The notes under the pieces: model-generated
What the model was told of the DNA's origin: nothing
The model's database searches: none
Seen by the model: the letters and a program-made list of their open reading frames with translations, nothing else
Made by a program: the position numbers and the translations under genes
Shown: positions 22,911-32,282 of the stretch, piece by piece
Numbering within the stretch: the stretch's first letter is position 1
Layout: the number at the start of each line of letters is the position of its first letter
Source of the DNA: a virus
Reading direction: 5' to 3' (one strand)
IMG/VR virus record: IMGVR_UViG_3300034020_000505
Coordinates: 1 to 46,679 of that record
DNA length: 46,679 nt

Positions 22911-23360
22911 TCAGCCGACCGCCTGGGTGTTCACGCCCTTGTCGGACGCTGACACCGGGCCAGCCTCGCCCTTGCTCAGACGGCAGGTCGTGACGACGCC
23001 GCACGTCGAAGCCGGGGTGGCGTAGACGGTGAGATACCGCTTCTTGCCCTTGAGGTCGATGTCGAACCGATGGGCGTAGCCGACGCCAGCGGTGGCCGTC
23101 ACACCGGCAGCGACCGTGAAGTCGGTGCCTCCGACGAACCCGCTGATGTTGGTCTGGCCCGAACCGCTCACGTCGCTCTGGGCAACCCGCAGCACCGTGG
23201 CAGCGGTCGTGGGACCGGTCGCCGAGGTAAACGGGCTGAACAGAACGTCGATCGACGCATGGTTGAAGTTCAGCGTGTCGATCTCGACCGAATGGGTCGC
23301 GTTCAGGGCCACCGAGGTTTCGGCCTTGCTGACGGACTTGCTAGCAGCAACGTGGTTCAT
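22911..23360 (-). CDS. putative capsid decoration/accessory protein
   Basis: A 149-aa protein just after the major capsid gene. AGGAGT lies about 11 bases before the ATG. The sequence is small, beta-rich, S/T/A-rich (SIDVLFSPFTSATGPTT, RFDIDLKGKKRYLTVYA), like a particle-surface protein, and it shares the terminator and likely high expression of the capsid gene. Decoration or head fibre function is inferred from position; the family is not recognised. Confidence 0.65.
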   Translation of the reverse strand: MNHVAASKSVSKAETSVALNATHSVEIDTLNFNHASIDVLFSPFTSATGPTTAATVLRVAQSDVSGSGQTNISGFVGGTDFTVAAGVTATAGVGYAHRFDIDLKGKKRYLTVYATPASTCGVVTTCRLSKGEAGPVSASDKGVNTQAVG

Positions 23361-23392
23361 GGATCAAGAAACTCCTAGGAAGGTGTCAGGTA

Positions 23393-24757
23393 TCAGCCGA
23401 ACTTGAGGGCCACGACCGGGCCGGCCTTGGTGGTCGAACCGAGGTCATGCACGACCATCGCGTTGCGGGTCGTCGCGAAGGTGAGCGTCTGGTCGAGCTC
23501 GATGTACCGCTCGCTCGCGGTGCGGATCGAGATGGCCCGACGCTCGCCGAACGTGGCAGCCTGCGAGAGATCGCCGAAGAGGCAAGCCACGCCGCCGGTC
23601 GTGCCCGTCAGGCGCGACTCCATCGAGTGGACCAGCCGCACCGGATAGCCCAGGAACCGCTCGCCGAACCCGGTCGCCACGTCGCTCGTGCTGTTCCCGC
23701 CAGGGCCGCTCGACCCGCCGGGCAGCATCGCGAGCCGCAGCATCGCCGAGCCCCAGCCGGCCGGGCTGATCATAAACGCAGCGTTCCGGCGGGCGTAGAG
23801 CGGGAGCCGAGCGACCATGTCGGTGAAGTTCCCCATGGTCAGGGCACCGAAGGTCTGGTTGCTCGTCGCCGTCACGACCGACGCGGAGAAGGGCGACTTC
23901 ACGATCTTCGTCGCGATGCCCTCGACGCCGTGGTAGGCCGAGGTGCCGTCGCCGATGAAGCCCGCGTTGTCGAAGGCTTCGGCGTAAGCCTGGGCCACCT
24001 CGACCGCCATGGCGTCGGCCAGGTCGATGATCGAGTCTTCGAGCAGGCTGTTAGGTACCCTGTTTGCGACACCCCAAATTTTTGCGCTCAGTTCGATGTT
24101 GTCGAACGTCACGTCGCTCGCCGACACTTCGACGTTCTCGCCGACCGGGCGAGCGGCGAGGCCACCCGTCCGACGGGCGATCACGAGCGTGTCGCTGTTC
24201 ATGTTGACGCGGCGAGCGTACTGCGGGAACGCGCCGTACTCCTCGACCAGGCGGATGATCTCGTTGCTCATCTCGGGGGAGACGAGCACGCCGCCGAGCG
24301 AGTTGACACCGCCGGCCTGGACGCGGCTCTCGACGCCGTGATCCTTGCACCACCGCCGGGCTTCGGCATCGCCGAACACATGGCCCTTGATGTGCATTCC
24401 AGCACGGTACGCCGTCTCGGCATCCTTGAACGCACGCAGATTGTTGTGCGACTTCGGCACGGCGTACTCTCGCTTCTCCACGGCAGTCTCCTTGACCTCG
24501 GGGGTGTCGATGGCCTTGGCGGGAGCGGAACGCTCCAGCACGGCCCGCAGTTCGGTGTTCTTCGCGGCGACCCGCTGCAGGAACTCAATCCGCTCGCGGA
24601 GCTTGTCGGCACGCTGCTCGAGCGAGCGGAGCGACGCCTCCTGCTCCTCGGTCATGGGCTCGGCGGCGGCATCGCCCTCGGGGGCGTCCTCGCTCATCGT
24701 CTCCATCTCGGCGACGACAGCGGCGAGCTCGTCCAGCAGAGCCTTGATCTTGTCCAC
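23393..24757 (-). CDS. HK97-family major capsid protein with delta domain
   Basis: A 454-aa protein with a GTG start preceded by AGGAGA. Residues 1-110 are a helical, acidic delta/scaffold-like domain (ELAAVVAEMETMSED, LRSLEQRADKLRERIEFLQR). The mature fold follows (GGVNSLGGVLVSPEMSNEII, EEYGAFPQYARRVNM, LEDSIIDLADAMAVEVAQAY, WGSAMLRLAMLPGG), matching HK97 gp5-type proteins. Cleavage of the delta domain by the protease at 25028-26044 would leave about 300 residues. There is no separate scaffold gene. It forms the icosahedral shell. Confidence 0.95.
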   Translation of the reverse strand: MDKIKALLDELAAVVAEMETMSEDAPEGDAAAEPMTEEQEASLRSLEQRADKLRERIEFLQRVAAKNTELRAVLERSAPAKAIDTPEVKETAVEKREYAVPKSHNNLRAFKDAETAYRAGMHIKGHVFGDAEARRWCKDHGVESRVQAGGVNSLGGVLVSPEMSNEIIRLVEEYGAFPQYARRVNMNSDTLVIARRTGGLAARPVGENVEVSASDVTFDNIELSAKIWGVANRVPNSLLEDSIIDLADAMAVEVAQAYAEAFDNAGFIGDGTSAYHGVEGIATKIVKSPFSASVVTATSNQTFGALTMGNFTDMVARLPLYARRNAAFMISPAGWGSAMLRLAMLPGGSSGPGGNSTSDVATGFGERFLGYPVRLVHSMESRLTGTTGGVACLFGDLSQAATFGERRAISIRTASERYIELDQTLTFATTRNAMVVHDLGSTTKAGPVVALKFG

Positions 24758-24867
24758 GGCGGAATCTCCTAGTGCGATTCGTGGCGACGCGGACGCATCG
24801 CCTACGGTCGAAACTAGGGTTCGCGGTGGGCACCCATGCAGATGCACGAGCGCGGGCAGTAAAGAAC

Positions 24868-25038
24868 TCAGCCAGCCTTGACGCGGCGAATCTCAGCCGC
24901 TGGCAAGATGTGTTTGTCGGTGTTGCCGCACCGGCAGCGGAGGTACCGGGTCTGGTAGTCGCCCGACCGCTGGCTCGATGCGACAACGAACTTGCCGCTC
25001 TTGCACAGCGGGCAAGAATCGCCTGACTTAGCGGCCAT
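24868..25038 (-). CDS. 56-aa zinc-ribbon protein
   Basis: A short gene overlapping the protease stop by 11 bases, with GAGG upstream of the ATG. CPLC at residues 9-12 and CRC at 35-37 form a likely zinc site separated by 22 residues. Small zinc ribbons of this type act in transcription activation (Ogr-like) or as virion proteins. Placed between prohead protease and capsid. Function not assigned. The gap 24758-24867 holds only the capsid ribosome site and no clear promoter. Confidence 0.75.
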   Translation of the reverse strand: MAAKSGDSCPLCKSGKFVVASSQRSGDYQTRYLRCRCGNTDKHILPAAEIRRVKAG

Positions 25039-26044
25039 GCTGCCTCAGCACGTCACGGTAGAAAGCCGCACGATTCGCGGCATATTCGCGGGCTTCGTCG
25101 TGCCGACGCTGCTCCTTGCGGAAGTGGTCGAATGACCGCTGTGCCACCGTCACGTCGGCATCGGGATACGCGGGAAACGTGACCGGCCCAACGTCCAGCA
25201 GCGAGTCGATGCGGGTGATCGTCCGCACGCTGCGACCGTCCTCGATCGCCCACGAGTCGCCGCCGCTCGGCACGGTGAAGCTGAACGACGAGCCCTTGAC
25301 GATGCCCGCCCGAATGTTGCTGGCGATGTCCCGACCGTAGGTCGTGTCGGGCACGGGGAACTCATATCGCAGCCCGACCTCGTCCACGCTCATCGACAGC
25401 GTGCCGGGATAGCGGGCGAGCGGATAGTTTGCGTCGTGGTTCCAGAGGGCGCGAGTCTCCAGCGACTTCTTGCGGCCACGCCGCTCGGAGACGATGCCGA
25501 AGGCGTCAGGGTGAATCCGCTCGATGAAGTCGCCCAGGTCGAGCGAGTTGACGCCGAACTTCGCCGCGTAGCCGACGATGTATTCCCGCTCGCTGCCGTC
25601 CTCGGCGCTGCGGCTCTCGACCGCCAGGAGCGGCACCGCCGACTCCACCTCGTCAATCGCCAGACTGCGTCGCTCGATGTTCATCGTCGTGCTCCTTGCG
25701 TTCTCGTCTGCTGCCTCGATCTGCCGCGTCAACTTGCTTGCCCACGCCTGACCAGGGTCGCCACCCCACAGAGCCCACGCGATCCGGCCCGCACTCGGGA
25801 AGCCGTCTTGGTCGGGGCTCCATCCTTCGCCTTGCTTGTCCACCTCGTGCCGGGCGAAGTAGCTCGCCATCCGCTTCGCCGTCTCGGGGCTGATCGTCGT
25901 GCCATTCGACAGGTCGCGGGCGCGAGCCACGCCGACTGCCGTGCCGCCGCGGCCGAACTCGCTTCGCCATGCCAATCCTTTCGCTGCCTCACTCCGAACG
26001 CCCGCCGGGGGCGTGAAGTCGATGTGGTCGTACCTAGCTGCCAC
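25028..26044 (-). CDS. prohead protease with extra N-terminal domain
   Basis: A 338-aa protein; the GTG at 26044 has AAGGGG upstream and overlaps the portal end by 11 bases. The HK97-type prohead protease is residues about 121-338 (REYIVGYAAKFGV, FIERIHPDAFG, TRALWNHDANYPLARY, GIVKGSSFSFTV). The extra N-terminal domain (residues 1-110; PETAKRMASYFARHEVDKQG, GRIAWALWGGD) is often a separate or fused segment in phages. A second start, ATG 25684 with AAGGAG at ideal distance, would yield the 218-aa protease alone. Catalytic H and S lie in the NHD and GSSFSF segments by homology. Confidence 0.88.
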   Translation of the reverse strand: MAARYDHIDFTPPAGVRSEAAKGLAWRSEFGRGGTAVGVARARDLSNGTTISPETAKRMASYFARHEVDKQGEGWSPDQDGFPSAGRIAWALWGGDPGQAWASKLTRQIEAADENARSTTMNIERRSLAIDEVESAVPLLAVESRSAEDGSEREYIVGYAAKFGVNSLDLGDFIERIHPDAFGIVSERRGRKKSLETRALWNHDANYPLARYPGTLSMSVDEVGLRYEFPVPDTTYGRDIASNIRAGIVKGSSFSFTVPSGGDSWAIEDGRSVRTITRIDSLLDVGPVTFPAYPDADVTVAQRSFDHFRKEQRRHDEAREYAANRAAFYRDVLRQHGR

Positions 26045-27899
26045 GTTTTCGCCCCTTCCGCTTCGGCTTGCCGTAGGCGTTCTCCTCGACCGGTGGCGGC
26101 TCGGGAAGCGGGTCGATCTTCGTGAGCGTTGCCACCTTGTGACCGACTTGCGTCTCGGTCGCACGCCACCCGCCGGCCATCTCTTCGTAGACCGTGATAA
26201 GGGCGGCGGGATCTTCCTCGCTCGCCTCAATCTTGAAGTCAGTGCCTGGGATGTCGAGCGTGCCGTAGTCCATCACATGATCGATCCGTCCACGGGCACG
26301 ACCGCCTGACGAATCCCACGAGACGAAGTCGCCTTCCGACACGGTGCCAGGTTTGGCCCGATCTTCGGAGCGATCCGCCGGGGCGGCGGGCACCGGCTCG
26401 GACTGCGGCGACTGCGCAGGGTCCGCTGCTGGTGCGGGCTGACGCTCCACCACCCCGGCAAGGATCGCCGCAATCTGTGCGGCATTCATGCTCGGGAACG
26501 CCGCAGCGACCATCGCAGCCGCACCGTCCTTCGACACCAGCCCATCGACCACCGACTGAATGATCGCAATGAGCCCCGTGATCTGAGCACCGTTCAGCGA
26601 CACGTCGGCGACCTGCGGAGCCTCGGGCTCGACCGGCTCGCCCGGCGTCGCCGGCACCACCGGCTCGCCAGCCGCAGCGGCAAGCCCGCCCTCGACCGCC
26701 TGGCCGTCGATCTCGCTGCCCGGCTGCTGCTGGGCCAGCACATCGGCCTCGCTCGGCTGCTCGCCCAGCGTGCCCATGTTCAACGGGCGGTAGCGAACGT
26801 CGCCGCCTTCGACCGGGTCGAGGTTCTCGGTGGCTCTAATGTCGTTCGTGCTGACGACGCCGATGTCCCACATCGCCCGGTAGTACGCAGACCGGCTGGC
26901 GGCATCGCCACGCAGCAGCCCACGCACGTCGAACTCGATCAGATAGCGGTCGTCTTCCGCGATCAAGTCCCGCATGAACGCCGACTCAAACCTTCGCAGC
27001 CACGGCATGATGCAGTGGGTCACGAACGCGATGTCGCCATCCGGCGTCGCGGGGCCGATGCCAAGCAGATGTCCGGGCACGCGGAACAGACGGGCGATCT
27101 CCTCGAGCTGGTAGCGGCGAAGCTCGATGAACTGGCTGTCGGTATTGCTCGCCTGCGGAATGTCGTAGGGCTTCAATCCGCCGGTCAGCACCGCCGTGTT
27201 GTGGGAATTTGCCACTCCACCGTGACGCCGGTCCCACTGCGACCGCAACGCCTCGCGGGCTTCCGCGTTCAGTTGCCCTTCGGTCGAGAGTACAAACCCG
27301 GGGCGGGCACCGGCCGCGAAGAAGCGTGCCCCGTGCAACTCGCAAGCCCGGGCTAGTGCGATGGCGTCCTTGCACTCCGCGACGACGCTCATTCCGTTCA
27401 CGCCGTCATCAGACGGGCCGCGAATCTGGAGGATCGCATCGTCGGCGTAGACCGTCTCGGTGCCCTTGTCCTCGCGGTACTTGTACCGCAGCTTCCCGTT
27501 CTCAATCCGCTCCACCTTCATCCGGCTCGGATGCAGCGGCACGATCTGCCCGGCTTTCAGTTCATCAAAGGCGTCGCCCCACAGGCCGACATGAAACACC
27601 GACTGCTCACGCCACTCGAAGCTCGTCTGCCATCCGTTGGGCTGCGAGTGCAGTTGCCGATACAGCGGCAGTTCGCGGGCGATCCGCTTCCCGCCCCCAG
27701 CCGTCCGCTCGAGCACATGCAGGGGCAATCCCGCCACCGTCTCCGCAATCACCCGCAGGCAGGCGAACACCGCCGCGACCTGGTGGGCGTTGCTCTCGTC
27801 AATCCGCACGCCAGCGTTCGACCGGCTCGATGGCTCGTCATCCCACATGCGGGATTCGCCGGGGAGCCAGAGGATGCGGTTGTCGGCGGGGGCGATCAT
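26034..27899 (-). CDS. portal protein with C-terminal Tudor-like domain
   Basis: A 621-aa protein. The portal core is about residues 25-390 (HQVAAVFACLRVIAETVAGL, YLIEFDVRGLLRGDAASR, YRAMWDIGVVSTNDIRATEN), HK97/lambdoid type. After a proline/alanine/glutamine-rich linker of about 100 residues, residues about 535-610 (GDFVSWDSSGGRARG, VGHKVATLTKI) form a barrel of the DUF2945/Hva1-Tudor type. The start overlaps the terminase stop (ATGA). The dodecameric portal is the DNA gate. The Tudor-like addition may bind DNA, RNA or another head protein (inference). Confidence 0.93.
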   Translation of the reverse strand: MIAPADNRILWLPGESRMWDDEPSSRSNAGVRIDESNAHQVAAVFACLRVIAETVAGLPLHVLERTAGGGKRIARELPLYRQLHSQPNGWQTSFEWREQSVFHVGLWGDAFDELKAGQIVPLHPSRMKVERIENGKLRYKYREDKGTETVYADDAILQIRGPSDDGVNGMSVVAECKDAIALARACELHGARFFAAGARPGFVLSTEGQLNAEAREALRSQWDRRHGGVANSHNTAVLTGGLKPYDIPQASNTDSQFIELRRYQLEEIARLFRVPGHLLGIGPATPDGDIAFVTHCIMPWLRRFESAFMRDLIAEDDRYLIEFDVRGLLRGDAASRSAYYRAMWDIGVVSTNDIRATENLDPVEGGDVRYRPLNMGTLGEQPSEADVLAQQQPGSEIDGQAVEGGLAAAAGEPVVPATPGEPVEPEAPQVADVSLNGAQITGLIAIIQSVVDGLVSKDGAAAMVAAAFPSMNAAQIAAILAGVVERQPAPAADPAQSPQSEPVPAAPADRSEDRAKPGTVSEGDFVSWDSSGGRARGRIDHVMDYGTLDIPGTDFKIEASEEDPAALITVYEEMAGGWRATETQVGHKVATLTKIDPLPEPPPVEENAYGKPKRKGRKRGS

Positions 27900-29527
27900 A
27901 TGAAGAAGATTTCAGGCGTACCGCTCGGCTGCTGCTCAGCACCCATCCACGCCGCGATTCCTTCGCAGCAGGCCACGATGCCGTCAATTCGCTCCGTGCT
28001 CTTCGCCTTGCTGGGGTAGATGTTGCCGTGCCGGTCCTCGGCCACCGCACAATTCGACGCATTCCACGAAAACACCGGCTGCCCGGCGTGCCGCACCTTG
28101 CCGGCCAGCACGAGGTTTTCCAGCGTCTTCAAGGGGGCCGACATGGCGCGGCCGCCTTGTGGATATCCAACCACGTCTACCCCATCCCCTTGCAGCATGT
28201 TCGCCAGCATCTGCCCGTTGAACTTCAGATCCACGGCCAGGCGACGCACGTTGTACTGGCTGCAAATCTCGGCGATATCACGGTGCAAAACCGTGTAGTC
28301 GGTCACGTTCCCGTCCGTCACGCGAATGTGCCCGTCCCGAATCCACCCGAGGTAGTCCACCTTGTCTCGGTGCGACCGCTCGGCCGCGTTGCTCTCTGGA
28401 ATCCAGAAGAACGGCAGGATGTCCAGCGAGTTGTCTTCCGGGTCGGGGCAGACGAGCACCAGGGCGGTGAGGTCGTATGTGCTGGCCAGGTCGAGCCCCG
28501 CGTACACCGGGCGGTCGCCGAACTCACGCAGCGGGCCGCCGCACGAAGCCCACGCATCCGGCTTGAAGAATCGCGTGTCCTGCGTCGTCCAAACGTTGAG
28601 CCTGTACCGCAAAAACGAGTTCAGCTTCGTCGGGCTCTGCTCGGCCTCGCGGGCATCCGCCGCGAATGACTCTTCCGTGATCGTCTCGCCTAGCGACGGG
28701 TTGGCGATCCGCCAGACCTTCGGAGTCTTCCACGCTCCATCGACCGCACACTCGGGCGGGGCCGCGTAGATGCACCCGTAGAACGTCGGGTCGAACGCCG
28801 GATCGGCGATGCACTTCTCCGCGTAGGCGTGCTGCTCCCAGCAGATGCTTTTGCGGTCGAATCCCGCAGTCGTGATCGACAGAATCAGCGGCTGCCGGCG
28901 GGCCGCGCCACCATACCGCAAGGCATCCCAGAGCCGCCGGTCCCGCTGGGCATGCAGCTCGTCAAAGAGCAGCATGTGGATGTTCAAGCCTTCCGCCCGA
29001 AACGCATCCGCCGACAGCACGCGATAGAACGAGTTCGTCGCCTTGTGAATGATCGTCTTGCGCGAGTCGATCACCTCCAGCACCCGCGACAACGCAGGCG
29101 ACGAGCGGACCATTGCAGCCGCTTCGCGGTAGATGATGCCAGCCTGCTCGCGGTCTGCGGCGGCACCGTAGATCTCGGCACCTTGCTCGCCATCAGCGAC
29201 AAGCCCGTACAAGGCGATGCCGGCGAGGGTCGTGCTTTTGCCCTGCTTTTTGGGCAATTCGATGTAGCCCACCCGAGCCTGTCGAGTCTTGTCGGGTTTC
29301 ACCCGGCCGAAGATGTTGCCGAGCACGTTCTTCTGCCACGGCATCAGCGTAAACGGTTTGCCAGCCGTCTGACCCTTGCTGTGCCGCAAGAGGCTCTCGA
29401 AGAAGTCAAAGACTTGAGCGGCTCGCCCCTCGTCAATCTCGGGGATGACGCCAGCCTTCTCAGCCGCCTTGATGGCGGGCGAAGAAATCTGCCAAGTCGT
29501 CGGCGGGCTTTTCTTGCTTCGTGCCAA
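27896..29527 (-). CDS. terL: terminase large subunit
   Basis: A 543-aa protein. Walker A PKKQGKST (92-99), Walker B LLFDE with D189/E190, and a nuclease domain with acidic residues in YAGLDLAST, AVDLKFNG and STERIDGIVA. It is of the HK97/P27 type, which packages DNA into the head. TTG is the chosen start, with GGGTG upstream; it overlaps the small subunit by 68 bases. Followed directly by portal. The usual length is 450-550 aa. Confidence 0.95.
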   Translation of the reverse strand: MARSKKSPPTTWQISSPAIKAAEKAGVIPEIDEGRAAQVFDFFESLLRHSKGQTAGKPFTLMPWQKNVLGNIFGRVKPDKTRQARVGYIELPKKQGKSTTLAGIALYGLVADGEQGAEIYGAAADREQAGIIYREAAAMVRSSPALSRVLEVIDSRKTIIHKATNSFYRVLSADAFRAEGLNIHMLLFDELHAQRDRRLWDALRYGGAARRQPLILSITTAGFDRKSICWEQHAYAEKCIADPAFDPTFYGCIYAAPPECAVDGAWKTPKVWRIANPSLGETITEESFAADAREAEQSPTKLNSFLRYRLNVWTTQDTRFFKPDAWASCGGPLREFGDRPVYAGLDLASTYDLTALVLVCPDPEDNSLDILPFFWIPESNAAERSHRDKVDYLGWIRDGHIRVTDGNVTDYTVLHRDIAEICSQYNVRRLAVDLKFNGQMLANMLQGDGVDVVGYPQGGRAMSAPLKTLENLVLAGKVRHAGQPVFSWNASNCAVAEDRHGNIYPSKAKSTERIDGIVACCEGIAAWMGAEQQPSGTPEIFFI

Positions 29528-29933
29528 GTCGCACCCTGGATGAAGGCGTCAGCCCGAACTCGGTCATCAGCGACGCTTGCAAGCTGACGAGCCCCTTGTA
29601 GAGCGGGCCTGCCGGATTCGGCTTGATGCCGCCAAGGTCGGTCTTCATGACCGGCCCGCTGGCCCGTAGCTCGAGCAGACACGCCTGGGCCGCAGCGTAC
29701 ACCTCGCATAAAGTCGCAAGGGCTTCGCCGTCTCCGGTCGTCAGCACATTCATGCCGAGCAGTATCGGGGCGAGCTCGTCCCATTTGGCTACGGCGAGCG
29801 GCTCGACCAGAAGTCGCTCTGGCATCGGCGGCGGGCCGGCGGGAGCGGACGGTTCCCGCTTGACTGGCCCGCGTTGCGTGCCTTCGAGGATCTTGATCGC
29901 TGTCGGCTTGGGCTTTCGCCCTCGCGTCGCCAT
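29460..29933 (-). CDS. terS: terminase small subunit, P27 family
   Basis: A 157-aa protein starting MATRGRKPKPTAIKILEGT, an unmistakable P27-family N-terminus, with AGGAAAT upstream. It continues with the acidic/hydrophobic helical core (AKWDELAPILLGMNVLT, ALATLCEVYAAAQ) and ends with a PSSRVRL motif. It recognises packaging DNA and recruits the large subunit. Confidence 0.93.
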   Translation of the reverse strand: MATRGRKPKPTAIKILEGTQRGPVKREPSAPAGPPPMPERLLVEPLAVAKWDELAPILLGMNVLTTGDGEALATLCEVYAAAQACLLELRASGPVMKTDLGGIKPNPAGPLYKGLVSLQASLMTEFGLTPSSRVRLGTKQEKPADDLADFFARHQGG

Positions 29934-30071
29934 GTGCTTATTTCCTGTGCAAAAAACGAACGCCAATTCCGTGCCGCACGTGTGCCCCAACACTTCTGGT
30001 TTTGCTCGTTGGCACTTTGGGCTGCCTACCCCCTACCCGGTCCTGCCGCTTTTCCGCGCACGCAACCGCAA
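29934..30071. other. 138-bp gap between HNH and terS; candidate cos region
   Basis: In phages with this HNH-terS-terL order the cohesive-end site usually lies in this interval. The sequence holds an unusual run reading CCGGGTAGGGGGTAGGCAGC on the minus strand (about 30026-30045). No gene is seen. The assignment rests on gene order only and the cut cannot be read directly. Confidence 0.3.
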
Positions 30072-30380
30072 TCATCGGCTCTCCCGCGTGGTCTTCCGCG
30101 TGTGGCAACCCGCACACAGGCACTGCCCATTCGCCACCTCATAGCGAAGGTCGGGCCGCACCTTCACCGGCACGATGTGGTCAGCGTGGGCCTCACGCTT
30201 CTGCCCACACACCCGCCCGCAGTCGCGGCAGGCGTAGCCATCGCGGAGCAGCACAGCCTCACGCCACGCCTTGTGGCGCTGCGAGCAGTAGCCCCGAGCC
30301 GCAGCGTTGGGCCGAGCCTCCAGGCGTCGCACCTTCGAGGTGCCGCGTGCTGGCTTCCACATCTCGATCCGCTGCGGCAT
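30072..30380 (-). CDS. HNH endonuclease, terminase-associated
   Basis: A 102-aa protein with GAGGAG before the ATG. The HNH core shows CRDCGRVCG, HADHIVPVK and VANGQCLCAGCHTRKT, with two CxxC-type zinc pairs. HNH proteins adjacent to terminase assist cos-type DNA cleavage in HK97-like phages. Not an intron-encoded homing enzyme by position. Confidence 0.92.
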   Translation of the reverse strand: MPQRIEMWKPARGTSKVRRLEARPNAAARGYCSQRHKAWREAVLLRDGYACRDCGRVCGQKREAHADHIVPVKVRPDLRYEVANGQCLCAGCHTRKTTRESR

Positions 30381-30390
30381 CGCTGACTCC

Positions 30391-31358
<968 letters not shown>

Positions 31359-31377
<19 letters not shown>

Positions 31378-32282
31378 TGATTTCTCCACCATTCCACTGT
31401 CTCTCGGATTCCCTCCTCAAGACTCACTTGCGGCGTCCAGCTGAGCAGGCTCGCGGCCCGCGACGCATCGACGGCTCGGCGTGGCTGCCCGTCGGGCTGC
31501 GTGCCGTCCCACTCGATCCGCCCGTCGAACCCGCAGGCGGCGGCGACCCTGCCGGCGAGGCTCTGCATCGTGATCTCGCCGCCGCCGCCCAGGTTGATCG
31601 GCTCGGCGTCGCTGATCGTCTCGCCGGCAGCGACGATGCCGGCCGCAGCGTCATCGACGTGCAGGAACTCACGCGACGCGGAGCCCGTTCCCCAGAGCGT
31701 CACCACGTCGCCTGCCTCGCAGAATTTGCGGATCATCGCCGGGATGACGTGGCTCGACGCCGGGTCGAAGTTGTCGCCGGTGCCATACAGATTCGTCGGG
31801 ATCACGACCGTGCCAGCGATGCCGTACTGCCGGTGATACTGCCGCAGCATCTCGTAGACGGCTCGCTTCGCTACGCCATAGCCGGCGTTCGTCTCCTCTG
31901 GGTAGCCGCTCCAGAGGTCGCTCTCGCTGAATGGAGGCGTGCAGAACTTTGGGTAAGAACACACCGTGCCGACGACGACGACCTTCTCGACGCCGTGAAT
32001 GCGTGCCTGCTCAATGACGTTGAGCCCCATCGCGAGGTTGGCGTAGGTGAATCGCCCTGGCTGGGCCATGTTCGCACCGATGCCGCCGACCTCGGCCGCG
32101 AGGTGGTAGACCACGCGAGGCTTCGCTGCCGCGAAATACCCTGCCGTCTCTGCGGCGTCAGTCAGGTCGCAGCCACAGCGTCGCGGCCGCAGCACGTCGT
32201 GGCCTGCCGCTTCGAGGAGCCGGCAGACTCGACGGCCTAGGAATCCGTTGCCGCCTGTGACGAGGGTTGGCCTATGCGTCAC
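31359..32282 (-). CDS. fcl: GDP-L-fucose synthase
   Basis: A 307-aa SDR epimerase/reductase. TGGNGFLG at residues 9-16; [12 protein letters not shown]106-V-C108 in VGTVCSYP; Y135/K139 in YGVAK; H178 in SSHVIPA; then SREFLHVDD. Compared with E. coli Fcl the catalytic Ser107 is Thr, a conservative change; Cys109, Tyr, Lys and His are kept. It converts the Gmd product to GDP-L-fucose with NADPH. ATGA overlap with the repeat-rich protein upstream. Confidence 0.95.

Noticed and set aside
23447-29527. Very long open frames on the plus strand opposite capsid, portal and terminase
   Set aside because: They are antisense to confidently identified genes, have arginine/alanine-rich low-complexity products, lack ribosome sites and match no family. 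They follow from high GC content.
30072-30380. HNH gene as a homing endonuclease or intron
   Set aside because: It is next to terminase genes, in the standard HK97-type packaging arrangement; no interrupted gene surrounds it.
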